A stretch of DNA of 64,000 nt, taken from contig LNEM01000024.1 in assembly GCA_001464955.1 (NCBI GenBank), positions 124,001 through 188,000 of the forward strand, written 5' to 3'. The DNA is from Rhizobiales bacterium Ga0077537 (lineage in GTDB: Bacteria; Pseudomonadota; Alphaproteobacteria; Rhizobiales; Hyphomicrobiaceae). The notes under the pieces are model-generated. The model was not told the DNA's origin and ran no database searches. It was given only the letters and a program-made list of their open reading frames with translations. Below are positions 19,312 to 31,151 of the stretch, in pieces (position 1 is the first letter of the stretch; each line of letters opens with the position of its first letter). The position numbers and the translations under genes are program-made.

Positions 19312-20817
19312 TTATTCCTGATCGAGCGCGATCGCCTGCCGCTTTCGGGCGAGCGACGGCAGCAGCGGAATGATCAGCATCAACGCCGCAATCGCAAGGC
19401 AGGTCCCCGAGATCGGCCGCTCGACGAACGTCCAGAAATCACCGCGTGACAGAATGAGTGCTTTCCGAAGGTTGTTCTCGAGCAAAGGCCCGAGCACGAA
19501 CGCAAGCACCAGCGGCGCCGGCTCGTAGCCGAACTTGCGCATCAGGTAGCCGATGGCCCCGAACATCACCATGACGAAGACGTCGAACACGGCGGCATTC
19601 GAGGAAAATACGCCGATGATGCAGAACATCAGGATGAGCGGGAACAGGATCGGATAGGGCACTTTCAGCACCTGCACCCACATCCCGATCAGCGGCATGT
19701 TGAGCACCAGCAGCATGATGTTGCCGATGTACATCGAGGCCACGATTCCCCAGAACACGCCGGGGTTCTGGATCATCAGGAGCGGCCCCGGCTGCAATCC
19801 GTGGATGATGAACGCGCCGAGCAGCAACGCCAGAATGACGTTCGGCGGAATGCCGAGCGTCAGCAGCGGAATGAACGCGCCGCCCGCCGCGGCGTTGTTG
19901 GCGGCCTCCGGACCGGCCACCCCCTCGATGGCGCCCTTGCCGAACCGGCTCGGATCCTTCGCGAGCCGCTTCTCGAGCGCATAGGAAGCGAACGACGAGA
20001 TGACGGCGCCGCCGCCCGGCAGCGTGCCGACGAAGAACCCGAGGATGGTCCCGCGCAGCATGGGACCTTTGCTCGCCTGCCAGTCCGCACGCGTCGGCCA
20101 CAGGCTTCCGATCTGGGCCTTGATCACCTCCCGGCTGATGCGCCGCTCGAGGTTCGCGAGGATTTCGGCCACGCCGAAGAGCCCCATGACGACGGGCACG
20201 ATACCGAGCCCGTCGAGCAGTTCGAGCCGCCCGAACGTCAGCCGTTCCTCGGCCGTGATGGCGTCCGTCCCGACGAGCCCCAGCACCAGACCGACGCAGG
20301 CCATGAGCAAGGCCTTGGCCATCGATCCATGCGTCAGGAAGGCGAGCAGCGTCAGCCCGAGCACCATCAGGCTGAAATATTCGGCCGGCCCGAACTTCAG
20401 CGCCCAGCGCGCCAGCGTCGGCGCGACGAGCATCAAGGCGATGATCGCCACCGTACCCGCGAAGAACGAGCCGAGCGCCGCAATACCGAGTGCGGGCCCG
20501 GCCCGGCCCTGCTTCGCCATTTCGTGACCGTCGAGGCAGGTGACGACCGAGGCGGCCTCGCCCGGAATGTTGACGAGGATCGAGGTGGTGGAGCCGCCGT
20601 ACATCGAGCCGTAGTAGATGCCGGCCATCATGATGATGCCGGCTTCCGGTGGTGCCGAGAGCGTGATCGGGAGCAGCAGCGCCATGGCCGTCACCGGGCC
20701 GATCCCCGGCAGCACGCCGATCAATGTCCCGACGAACACGCCAGCGAAACACGCGAGCAGGTTGTAGGGCTGCAGCGCCACGGCGAAGCCGTGCGCGAGG
20801 CTGGAGATCACATCCAT
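19312..20817 (-). CDS. tctA: tripartite tricarboxylate transporter large permease TctA
   Basis: Large membrane subunit of a TTT-family transporter, 501 aa with about twelve helices. The conserved glycine-rich motif GVLPGIGPVTAMALLLPITL is at about residue 36. The second half has the matching GTLPGGGAVISSFASYALEK at about 265. It works with TctB and a periplasmic TctC/Bug protein to import an organic acid using an ion gradient. It follows tctB by 10 bp. Confidence 0.96.
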   Translation of the reverse strand: MDVISSLAHGFAVALQPYNLLACFAGVFVGTLIGVLPGIGPVTAMALLLPITLSAPPEAGIIMMAGIYYGSMYGGSTTSILVNIPGEAASVVTCLDGHEMAKQGRAGPALGIAALGSFFAGTVAIIALMLVAPTLARWALKFGPAEYFSLMVLGLTLLAFLTHGSMAKALLMACVGLVLGLVGTDAITAEERLTFGRLELLDGLGIVPVVMGLFGVAEILANLERRISREVIKAQIGSLWPTRADWQASKGPMLRGTILGFFVGTLPGGGAVISSFASYALEKRLAKDPSRFGKGAIEGVAGPEAANNAAAGGAFIPLLTLGIPPNVILALLLGAFIIHGLQPGPLLMIQNPGVFWGIVASMYIGNIMLLVLNMPLIGMWVQVLKVPYPILFPLILMFCIIGVFSSNAAVFDVFVMVMFGAIGYLMRKFGYEPAPLVLAFVLGPLLENNLRKALILSRGDFWTFVERPISGTCLAIAALMLIIPLLPSLARKRQAIALDQE

Positions 20818-20827
20818 GTCGGCGCCC

Positions 20828-21310
20828 TCACCCGAGCCACGGCGCGAGAAGCCCGGCCGGCATCTGGATCCTCAGGAATTTGGAAAGCAGCAGCCACATG
20901 CCGATCACCGCTCCGAACGAGACCGTGATCGCCTGCCACCACGGCACAGGATCGATGAACCGCATCAGGACGAGAAGGAGAACCAGCGACGACGGAATGA
21001 ACCCGATCTGCTCGAAGAAGAATCCGAACACGAGGAGAAGCCCCATCACCAGGAGGACCTTCTGCCAGCGGGTATCGTGCCACAGCGACGCGAGCGAGGG
21101 CCCGCCCGCGGCGAGCGCACCGACGACGATGGTCGCCGCAAGGCCCGTCGCGATGACGCCCGTCCAGAACACGGCGAAGCCGGACCCGGGCTCCTGCAGC
21201 GTGCCGAGGCCCTGCGTCCAGCCCTGCCACGTCACGAACAGCCCGAACGCGAGCCAGGCCAGTCCTCCCCACAACTCGGCATTGCCGAGCCCCTTGGTGT
21301 GGTTCTCCAT
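20828..21310 (-). CDS. tctB: tripartite tricarboxylate transporter small permease TctB
   Basis: Small membrane subunit (TctB/DUF1468 family), 160 aa with four helices. GGLAWLAFGLFVTWQGWTQG is at the N-terminus, and QEPGSGFAVFWTGVI follows (a family hallmark near the first loop). A GTG two codons upstream (21316) is an alternative start. The poor conservation typical of TctB leaves the call resting partly on position directly before tctA. Confidence 0.88.
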   Translation of the reverse strand: MENHTKGLGNAELWGGLAWLAFGLFVTWQGWTQGLGTLQEPGSGFAVFWTGVIATGLAATIVVGALAAGGPSLASLWHDTRWQKVLLVMGLLLVFGFFFEQIGFIPSSLVLLLVLMRFIDPVPWWQAITVSFGAVIGMWLLLSKFLRIQMPAGLLAPWLG

Positions 21311-21619
21311 CGACACCCTGTTCCCTTCCCTCGAACTTTAGTTTTTGGCCGCGAGCCCGAGCGTGCCGACCTGAACATTCTACTCGGCCACCTGCTCCGC
21401 GACGAACCTCGTATGATCTGCCGATCCCATGTATCGGTCCACATGATCGTGCCGTGTTTGGATCGACAGGGTTTTCGGGCCTCCCAGCCGGGAGGCGCAC
21501 GGCGAGCACGGCGGCCGCGCCCCCATGCCATCACGACGACGCGACATGGCTGGTTCCTCCCGGGACGCGCCGGCCCCTGTGCCGGAGCGTTGCGCGCACG
21601 TCCGATCGAAGGCTGCGTC

Positions 21620-22606
21620 CTACTCCTTCTTGGCGAGACCAAGCTTCTCGAGTGCCGCCTTTTCGGAGGCCACGACCTCTTTCACGAACGCCGCATAGTC
21701 GGCCGGCCCCATGTAGCGCTCGGTGAAATCGTATTTGTCCATGATCTCCTTCACCTTGGCATCGGCGAGCGCAACCTTGAACGCCTTGTGCAGTTTCTCG
21801 ACGACCGCCGGGTCCATGCCCTTCGGTCCCGCTATGCCGAACGGGCTGTCGAACACGAACGGATAGCCGAGTTCCTTCAGCGTCGGAACGGTCGGCCAGC
21901 GCTTGTTGCGCTCCGCGGTCCACACGTTCAGAAGGCGCAGGTCGCCCGAGTCGACGAGCGGCCCCCACACGGTGGAATCCGCCTGCAGATCCACATGCCC
22001 GCCGAGCACCGCCGCATTCGTCTCTGCGCCGCCCTTGAACGGCACCATGGTGAGCTTGATGCCGTCCTTGCCGGCAATCTGCTCCATGCCGATGTGCAGC
22101 GAACCGCCGGGTCCGGTGGTCGCGTAGGTAACCTTGCCGGGGTTGGCCTTCGCGAAGTCGACGACGTCTTTCCAGCTCTTGAACTTGCTGTCGGCCTTGG
22201 TCGTGACGCCGAAGGTGTAGCCCGTCAGATGGATGACGTAGGTGAAGTCGGACAGCGCATCCCAGTTCCGGGCGGACATCAGCGGCAGCCGCATTACCGT
22301 GACCGGGATCTGCGCCAGGGTGTAACCGTCGGGCTTCGCAGCCCGCGCCATGTTGACGGGTCCGAGCGTGCCGGTTCCGCCGGTCCGGTTCTCCACGACG
22401 ACGGGTTGGCCGAGTTCCTTCGACGCGACCTCCGCGAGGGCGCGGAAATAGATATCTGTCGAGCCGCCGGCGTTCCACGGCACGATGAGCGTGATCGGCT
22501 TCGAGGGGAATGTGTCCGCGAGCACCGATGAGGTGCTCGCGGCGAACATCGTCACTGCGGCGAGGGCCGCGCCAGTCAGGAATCCCGGAATACGCCACAC
22601 TGTCAT
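21620..22606 (-). CDS. tctC: tripartite tricarboxylate transporter binding protein (Bug/TctC), copy 3
   Basis: Periplasmic binding protein of the Bug family, 328 aa. It has a signal peptide (AALAAVTMFAASTSSVLA, cleaved before DTFPSK). The Bug hallmark IVPWNAGGSTDIYFRAL and VVVENRTGGTGTLGPV are followed by VPFKGGAETNAAVLGGHVD and GPKGMDPAVVEKLHKAF. ATG 22606 is preceded by GGAGGAGA. It is the Bug copy nearest tctB, with 309 bp between that contain no gene. Similar to the two upstream paralogues. Confidence 0.93.
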   Translation of the reverse strand: MTVWRIPGFLTGAALAAVTMFAASTSSVLADTFPSKPITLIVPWNAGGSTDIYFRALAEVASKELGQPVVVENRTGGTGTLGPVNMARAAKPDGYTLAQIPVTVMRLPLMSARNWDALSDFTYVIHLTGYTFGVTTKADSKFKSWKDVVDFAKANPGKVTYATTGPGGSLHIGMEQIAGKDGIKLTMVPFKGGAETNAAVLGGHVDLQADSTVWGPLVDSGDLRLLNVWTAERNKRWPTVPTLKELGYPFVFDSPFGIAGPKGMDPAVVEKLHKAFKVALADAKVKEIMDKYDFTERYMGPADYAAFVKEVVASEKAALEKLGLAKKE

Positions 22607-22639
22607 TTCCAATCTCCTCCGCTGGCTTTGCGCCTCACG

Positions 22640-23611
22640 TCAGTCCGCCATTCCAAGGCTCTTTAGAATGGCCTTCTCGACGGCCGTCGTTTCCTTGATG
22701 ATCTTGAGATAGCCCTCCTGGTCGGCATAGCGCGCCGGGAAGACGAAGTTGTTGAGCATCTCCTTGACCTTCGGATCGTCGAGCGACTTCTTGAACGCCT
22801 GGTCGAGACGCTTGACGACCGCCGGATCCATGCCCTTCGGACCGGCGATGCCCCAGGGGCTGTCGAAGACGAGGTCGATACCGAGGTCTCTGAGCGTCGG
22901 CACGTCGGGCCAATGGGTCGAGCGCTTCTCGGTCCACAACGCGAGGAGACGCAGCTGGCCGCTGTCGACGAGCGATTTCCAGCCCGTGGAATCGGCCTGC
23001 AGCATGGTGTGGCCACCGAGCACGGCGGCATTGGTTTCGGCGCCGCCCTTGAATGGCACGTGCGTCAGCTCGATGCCGGCGAGCGACGCGATGCGCGCCA
23101 TGCCGAGATGCAGCGAGGTGCCCGCACCCGGCGACGCATACGTCACCTTGCCGGGGTTCTCCTTGGCGAACTTGACGACGTCGGCCCACGTCTTGAACGG
23201 TCCGTCGGCTTTCGTCGTGATGCCGAACGTGTAGCCCGACAGGTGCGCGATGTAGGTGAAGTCCGTCGCCGGATCCCAGGACACCTTCTTGTCCTTCATC
23301 AGCGGCAGCCGGAACATCGTGATCGGCATCTGCGCGATGGTGTAGCCGTCGGGCTTGGCGGTCCGGAGCGTCGCCGGGCCCAGCGTGCCCGAGGCACCGG
23401 CCTTGTTCTCGACGACCACCGGCTGGCCGAGATCCTTGCCCGCCGCATCCGCCATCGCCCGCATGACGATATCGGTGGAGCCACCGGCCGGCCACGGCAC
23501 GATCAGAGTGACAGGTTTGGTCGGGAAAGACTGGGCGACGACAGTTGAAACAGTCGTGCAGGCGAAGGCGGCGGCTGCCATCGCCACTGCTACGGCTTTG
23601 AGTGAACGCAT
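22640..23611 (-). CDS. tctC: tripartite tricarboxylate transporter binding protein (Bug/TctC), copy 2
   Basis: Second of three tandem Bug proteins, 323 aa. Its signal peptide ends near VSTVVAQ, and the mature start SFPTKPVTLIVPWPAGGSTD has the usual Bug motif. VVVENKAGASGTLGP, THVPFKGGAETNAAV and GPKGMDPAVVKRLDQAF align position by position with both neighbours. It lies 33 bp upstream of copy 3 and is probably cotranscribed. Different ligands for the three copies are possible but not shown. Confidence 0.93.
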   Translation of the reverse strand: MRSLKAVAVAMAAAAFACTTVSTVVAQSFPTKPVTLIVPWPAGGSTDIVMRAMADAAGKDLGQPVVVENKAGASGTLGPATLRTAKPDGYTIAQMPITMFRLPLMKDKKVSWDPATDFTYIAHLSGYTFGITTKADGPFKTWADVVKFAKENPGKVTYASPGAGTSLHLGMARIASLAGIELTHVPFKGGAETNAAVLGGHTMLQADSTGWKSLVDSGQLRLLALWTEKRSTHWPDVPTLRDLGIDLVFDSPWGIAGPKGMDPAVVKRLDQAFKKSLDDPKVKEMLNNFVFPARYADQEGYLKIIKETTAVEKAILKSLGMAD

Positions 23612-23766
23612 TGGGCTTCGATCTCCCTTGATCATTCGCGTTGAGGCTTGTGGCGGGCCTTCGCCCGATATGGTGAGGAAACGGCCCGCGAGCCTCCGTG
23701 AGCGTGCCGCCTCTGACGGAGAAAGTCCATCGCGTTGGGGCGCGAAAGACCTCCCATCCGGGGCGT

Positions 23767-24750
23767 CTATTCCTTGCCCATTCCGATGCGCTTCACGCCC
23801 TCGGCCTCGAACGCCGTGATCTGTCTGACGATCTCCGCATAGCCTTTGGGATCGGCGTAGTTCGGCCCCATCAGATGCTTGTCCATGACGGCGAGAACGG
23901 CGGGATCGTCGAGCGTCTTCTTGAAGGCATCATGGATCTTCTGCACGACAGCCGGATCCATTCCCTTCGGACCGGCGAAGCCCCATGGGCTGTCGAACGT
24001 CCATGGATAATTGAGGTCTCGCAGCGACGGCACGTCCGGCCAGCGCGCGACGCGGTTTGCGGTCCATACCATCAGGAGGCGGATATGGCCGGCCTCGACG
24101 AGCGGAAGTTGCGATGTGCCCTCCACGCTGATGTCGACGTGCCCGCCGGCCAGCGCCGCGGTCGTCTCGGCGCCGCCCTTGAAGGGCACGTGCGTGGCCT
24201 CGAACTTGTCGTGCGCCGAGATGAGCTCCATGCCGATGTGGAGCGACGTGCCAGCCCCTGGCGTGCCGTAGGTGAGCTTTCCGGGATTGGCTTTCGCGTA
24301 GTCGACGACATCCTTCCAGGTCTTGAACTTGCTGTCCGCCTTGGTGCCGATGGCGAACGTGTAGCCCGTCATGTGGATGATATACGTGAAGTCCTTGAAG
24401 GGGTCCCACGACACCTTCTTGCCCTTCATCACGGGAAACCGGAACACCGTGATGGGGAGCTGCGCGATCGTATATCCGTCCGGTTTTGCGCTCGCCGCGA
24501 GCGTGACGGCGCCGAGCGTCCCCGCTCCGCCGGCCTTGTTCTCGACGATGATCGGCTGGCCGATGTGCTTCGACGCGGCATCGGCCATGGCGCGCGAGAC
24601 GACGTCCGTGGCACCACCAGCGGGCCACGGGATGATGAGTGTGATCGGCTTCGTGGGGAACGTGTCGGCGTGGGCCGTGGCGGCGGTGAGCGCCGCAAGA
24701 AGCCCCAAGCCCGCCGCGGATAGACTCCGGGCGTAGATCGACTTCACCAT
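23767..24750 (-). CDS. tctC: tripartite tricarboxylate transporter binding protein (Bug/TctC), copy 1
   Basis: First of the three Bug paralogues, 327 aa. Its signal peptide is LSAAGLGLLAALTAATAHA, followed by DTFPTKPITLIIPWPAGGAT. The ligand-loop motifs are THVPFKGGAETTAALAGGHVD and GPKGMDPAVVQKIHDAF. ATG 24750 is chosen over a longer frame because it yields a clean signal peptide and has GGAGG upstream. It lies 155 bp from copy 2 and 168 bp after the SDR gene. Confidence 0.93.
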   Translation of the reverse strand: MVKSIYARSLSAAGLGLLAALTAATAHADTFPTKPITLIIPWPAGGATDVVSRAMADAASKHIGQPIIVENKAGGAGTLGAVTLAASAKPDGYTIAQLPITVFRFPVMKGKKVSWDPFKDFTYIIHMTGYTFAIGTKADSKFKTWKDVVDYAKANPGKLTYGTPGAGTSLHIGMELISAHDKFEATHVPFKGGAETTAALAGGHVDISVEGTSQLPLVEAGHIRLLMVWTANRVARWPDVPSLRDLNYPWTFDSPWGFAGPKGMDPAVVQKIHDAFKKTLDDPAVLAVMDKHLMGPNYADPKGYAEIVRQITAFEAEGVKRIGMGKE

Positions 24751-24918
24751 GAGCAGTCCTCCCTTCGAGGCGGCCGCCGCCTCTGACGGGCGATCTGGCC
24801 GGCTGCTCATTTTGAAGTCATTGTTCCCGGTTGTCCATAACCTGATCGCCGGTCGCGATCAGGGCGCGCGTTCGCAGCGCCATCCGATATGCAGCCGGAC
24901 ACCGCGCCGGAAGTCGCG

Positions 24919-25683
24919 TCAGGCGATCGTCACGCCGCCGTCCGCGACGATGACCTGCCCCGTGATGAACGACGCCGCCTTCGACGCGAGGAAGGCCGCG
25001 ATGCCGCCGATGTCGTCGGGGTCGCCGATCCGCTTCAGGGGCGAATTCGTGAGCCGCTTCTCGAGATTGGCCTTGTCCTCCCAGAGCGCCCGGGCGAAAT
25101 CGGTCTTCACGAGACCCGGCGCAATGGCGTTGACGCGCACGTTCTGCGGCCCGAGTTCCACGGCGAGCGACCGGGCGAGCCCGAAGTCGGCCGCCTTCGA
25201 CACGGCGTAGGCGCCGAGCTTGGCCGAGCCCTTGAGGCCGCCGATCGACGAGACGATGGTGATCGTGCCGCCGCCCCGCTCCGCCATGCCGGGCGCCGCC
25301 AGATTGGCGAGCCACAGGTTCGAGCGGATGTTGCTTTCCATGATCTTGTCCCACTGGTCGTCCGAGATGCCGGACAGCGGGCCGAAGTAGGGATTGACGG
25401 CAGCGTTGCAGACGAGGGCGTCGACCTTCCCGTACTTGGCGACGGCCCCCTTGATGAGGCCTTCGCAATCCTCCTTGCGGCCGATATGGCAGGGGATCAC
25501 CGTGGCGTCGCCGCCGGCTTTGCGGATGCCGTCAGCGACCTCCTCGCAGGCGTCGGCCTTGCGGCTCGAGACGACCACCTTGGCGCCCATGGCCGCCATG
25601 ATCTCCGCGATCGAGCGGCCGATGCCTTTGCTCGAGCCGGTGATGACGGCCACCTGGCCGGTGAGATCGAACGGGTTCTTCAT
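24919..25683 (-). CDS. short-chain dehydrogenase/reductase (SDR family)
   Basis: Classical SDR of 254 aa. The cofactor-binding TGSSKGIGRS motif is at residues 15-24, and CNAAVN replaces the usual NNAG. The catalytic Ser is in IVSSIGGLKGS, with Tyr and Lys in AYAVSKAADFG. The substrate-binding C-terminus is PLKRIGDPDDIGGIAAFLAS. Closest in pattern to dehydrogenases acting on hydroxyacyl or steroid/terpenoid alcohols. It is the first gene of the tct catabolic cluster, suggesting one step in breakdown of the imported acid. Confidence 0.92.
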   Translation of the reverse strand: MKNPFDLTGQVAVITGSSKGIGRSIAEIMAAMGAKVVVSSRKADACEEVADGIRKAGGDATVIPCHIGRKEDCEGLIKGAVAKYGKVDALVCNAAVNPYFGPLSGISDDQWDKIMESNIRSNLWLANLAAPGMAERGGGTITIVSSIGGLKGSAKLGAYAVSKAADFGLARSLAVELGPQNVRVNAIAPGLVKTDFARALWEDKANLEKRLTNSPLKRIGDPDDIGGIAAFLASKAASFITGQVIVADGGVTIA

Positions 25684-25808
25684 GGCGTGCCTCGCTCAGC
25701 GTTTGCGATCGGATGCGGGACACCAAGGGTTGCGCGGCCTGCCCGTTTTGCCAAGCGCCTCGTTCGAAGCTTCGACTCGGTCAACTCTGTCCGGTCGCCG
25801 CCCTCAGG

Positions 25809-26444
25809 CTATTTGCAGGGCGTGTCGCAGGCGACTTCCTCGCGCTTCTCGAGCGTTCCCTTGAACAGCGCCACCCGTTCCCGGAAGCACTTGGCGCCCT
25901 CCTGCACGACACGCAGCACGACGCCCTTCTGCGGCATGGCCTCGCAGATCACCTTCATGCCGGCCGGCGCTCCCGCCGCGGGCGCCTGCGTCGGGACGAC
26001 CGGCAGCCCGCCCTGCTGTGCATGCGCCGTGCCGATCACGGCGTGCCACAGCGACGCCTGCCCCGGCTTCTGGAGCTGGTCGAAGCCGATCCACTCGTAG
26101 GCCGCCTTGCCGCCGGCCGTCGTGACCTTGATGGCGACGTCGCCTGTCTTGCCGCAGGCCCCGGCATCGACGCGTGTTCCCTGCGCCGTCGTGAGCGCCC
26201 GGTAATCGATCTTGCAATCGAAGTTGCGGACCCACAGGTCGTACTGCTTCAGGCGGTGCGAGACCTGGTTGTAGGGAATGCCGTGCGCGTACGACTGATA
26301 GACCGTGATGGCCGTCGGAATCGCGCCGCCCACGGCCGCGGCAATGGCGATGGCTCGCGCGACCAGCAGGGTCTTCGACAGGGGGCCGCGCTTGGCGTCT
26401 TCCTGCATGGTGGCGTAGACGGCCTTCGGGTTGAGCTCGGACAT
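25809..26444 (-). CDS. membrane-anchored protein of unknown function
   Basis: A 211-aa protein I do not recognise. A cytoplasmic N-terminus is followed by one hydrophobic helix (about residues 29-48, VARAIAIAAAVGGAIPTAIT). The C-terminal domain has five or six cysteines (CKIDYR, GACGKTGD, ICEAMPQK, KCFRERV, CDTPCK) and is probably periplasmic with disulfides. ATG 26444 is chosen because residues before it in the longer frame look non-coding. It is divergent from uvrA across 152 bp. Confidence 0.65.
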   Translation of the reverse strand: MSELNPKAVYATMQEDAKRGPLSKTLLVARAIAIAAAVGGAIPTAITVYQSYAHGIPYNQVSHRLKQYDLWVRNFDCKIDYRALTTAQGTRVDAGACGKTGDVAIKVTTAGGKAAYEWIGFDQLQKPGQASLWHAVIGTAHAQQGGLPVVPTQAPAAGAPAGMKVICEAMPQKGVVLRVVQEGAKCFRERVALFKGTLEKREEVACDTPCK

Positions 26445-26596
26445 CGCGGCGTTCCTCGTGGTTGTTCTGCTCGCCGCCGCGATTACCGCCGAAACGGGGC
26501 ATTCCTGCGGCAATCCCGCCCGCCCCGCGCGCCACCTGTGCGTGAGACCGCAGGTTGCATTGCCGCCCGAAGGCCGTTCGGCTAACCAGTCGGGCC

Positions 26597-29608
<3,012 letters not shown>

Positions 29609-29721
29609 TGAAACGTCAAACTTCGAAACCGAATGAAACTCAAAATAATCACGACTGAAACAGCTAGTTAGCCAGACAAGGGAAGTATCCATTACCACCA
29701 CACTTGAGAAGCACATCAAGA
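29609..29721. other. AT-rich intergenic region at the left edge of the accessory stretch
   Basis: Base composition falls abruptly from GC-rich uvrA to an AT-rich 113-bp spacer just past the uvrA stop. It presumably carries the promoter of the DUF3800-like gene, but no clear -35/-10 pair or terminator was seen. Confidence 0.5.
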
Positions 29722-30516
29722 ATGACAACAAAATTCTTGTACATGGATGAGCGCTTCGGATTGCCGACAGATCATCGTCGGTACACCGCCTTGACAGGCA
29801 TTCTTGTTCCGTCAGGGACACACCGTGAATTCAGAAGACGATACTACGAACTTTTACCCGTCGCGACGCACAACCAGACTGGTGTAACGAGAGGCATTCC
29901 AATCGTCCACGCGTCCAAATTATTCCCAGACCAGAGCGACCAAATTAAGCTCACGTGGCTGAGTGAGATCGTTCAAGTATGCAAGGATCTAGATTTCTCA
30001 TTATTGCGGGTCGGTTATTACGAAAGCCGACAACTAAAAGCGCTTCACCACAGCAATGAAGCACTATTAGAACTATGCCTTATGGGATTAATTTTCAGCT
30101 TGGCGCCCGAGCTCGACAAGCACGAGATATGGCCAGTAATGGAGGCATCCAATCCTCACCAACAAGACGCTTACTTTGCAGGGTTTGTTCAAAAGCTAGA
30201 CTACATGACTGAACTTTATCCTCAGTGCAGAATGAGCATCAACAATAGCAATCTCGGAGAAATGCATTACGTCACAAAGCGTTCAATTTACGGATCAACT
30301 GTCGACTGCCTCTCATATCTTATGGACGCACGCCTGCTTGTTGCATCGGGAGCAGCAGCATCTGAATTCAAGCAGAAGCTTGCAAGGGCAGCGGAAAACC
30401 TCGATTCCATAACAACGATCAATGAAGTAATCGAAATGAAGTTCGGCGCCCCGCCGCCAGATTACTCATCAAATGGCCCCGCTCGCTACATGGTAAAAGT
30501 CACACCATCAGACTAG
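29722..30516 (+). CDS. DUF3800-like protein on AT-rich DNA
   Basis: A 264-aa protein resembling the DUF3800 family (predicted RNase H-like fold). The N-terminal FLYMDERFG is where DUF3800 proteins have the YxDESG strand with acidic catalytic residues. IPIVHASKLFPDQSDQIKLTWLSEIVQ then gives the conserved helix. GSTVDCLSYLMDAR near residue 215 occupies the place of the late LQLADL helix. The match is weak. The gene is clearly AT-richer than its neighbours in base and codon use, a sign of recent transfer. The likely role is nucleic-acid cleavage in defence or a mobile element, by family analogy only. The start (ATG 29722) lacks a strong ribosome site; a TTG at 29704 is an alternative. Confidence 0.6.
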   Translation: MTTKFLYMDERFGLPTDHRRYTALTGILVPSGTHREFRRRYYELLPVATHNQTGVTRGIPIVHASKLFPDQSDQIKLTWLSEIVQVCKDLDFSLLRVGYYESRQLKALHHSNEALLELCLMGLIFSLAPELDKHEIWPVMEASNPHQQDAYFAGFVQKLDYMTELYPQCRMSINNSNLGEMHYVTKRSIYGSTVDCLSYLMDARLLVASGAAASEFKQKLARAAENLDSITTINEVIEMKFGAPPPDYSSNGPARYMVKVTPSD

Positions 30517-30563
30517 GGGCTTCATACGCGATCTCGGAGAGAAAGCCGAAAAATGGGACCGTC

Positions 30564-30625
30564 GGCCTTCGGCCAATGAGGGGCTTCCAGCCCCTCAAAC
30601 TCCCCGGCCAGGGGCCGGCCCCTGG
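30564..30625. terminator. three consecutive hairpins downstream of the DUF3800-like gene
   Basis: GGCC-TTC-GGCC at 30564-30574, GAGGGGCT-TCC-AGCCCCTC at 30578-30596 (8-bp perfect stem) and the perfect palindrome CCAGGGGCCGGCCCCTGG at 30608-30625. They begin 48 bp past the stop and may end the transcript. No poly-T follows. Confidence 0.5.
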
Positions 30626-30663
30626 ACCCGCCTTGTGGGTGCGCCACATCCATCCCCCCACTG

Positions 30664-30793
30664 GCGTCCCCGGGGCGGAGCGGCGGCCGGAGGTCGGCGC
30701 GGAGACCCGGGGACGCTGGGGATCGGTCTGCCACATCACTCACCAAGCGTCCCCGGCTCTACGCGCGTCGCGCTCCGGCCGGGGACGCAAGTG
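30664..30793. repeat. ~130-bp repeat element with 10-bp terminal inverted repeats, copy 1
   Basis: It starts GCGTCCCCGG and ends CCGGGGACGC, a perfect 10-bp inverted repeat at the two ends. Copy 2 at 30978-31106 is nearly identical, with most differences in the first half. Non-coding and MITE-like in layout. Confidence 0.75.
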
Positions 30794-30909
30794 AAGGAGC
30801 CGTGCGAAACAAAAAGACGGGTGGTTTGGCGGGTGTCCCGCCAATGGGGTGCGGGGCTAGGCCCGCTCGTGCCAGCGGCGCGATTGCGTCATCCTGCACC
30901 GCCAGCGCG

Positions 30910-30966
30910 CGCGGATGAATGGGTCCTCGGGACAAGCCCGAGGATGACAGTGGTGGGGGCCGTGCC
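30910..30966. repeat. 57-bp intergenic repeat, copy 1
   Basis: It matches 31152-31208 at all but a few positions. It carries the GGACAAGCCCGAGGATGAC core seen in a Rhizobiales family of palindromic intergenic repeats, and the CTCGGG/CCCGAG arms can form a hairpin. Confidence 0.7.
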
Positions 30967-30977
30967 CATCCCCCTCT

Positions 30978-31106
30978 GCGTCCCCGGGCGAAGCGACGGC
31001 CGGAGGCTGGCGCGGAGACCCGGGGTCTTCAGGGATCGGTCTGCCACATCACTCGCCAAGCGTCCCCGGCTCTACGCGCGTCGCGCTCCGGCCGGGGACG
31101 CAAGTG
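30978..31106. repeat. ~130-bp repeat element with terminal inverted repeats, copy 2
   Basis: Second copy of the 30664-30793 element, in the same orientation and with the same GCGTCCCCGG and CCGGGGACGC ends. Confidence 0.75.
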
Positions 31107-31151
31107 GAGAGGTTGGCGGCCCTCCCGAGACCATCCCAAACCACCCGCACA

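Noticed and set aside
26451-26467. Possible LexA (GTTC-N7-GTTC) site upstream of uvrA
   Set aside because: The two GTTC halves are 9 bp apart, not 7.
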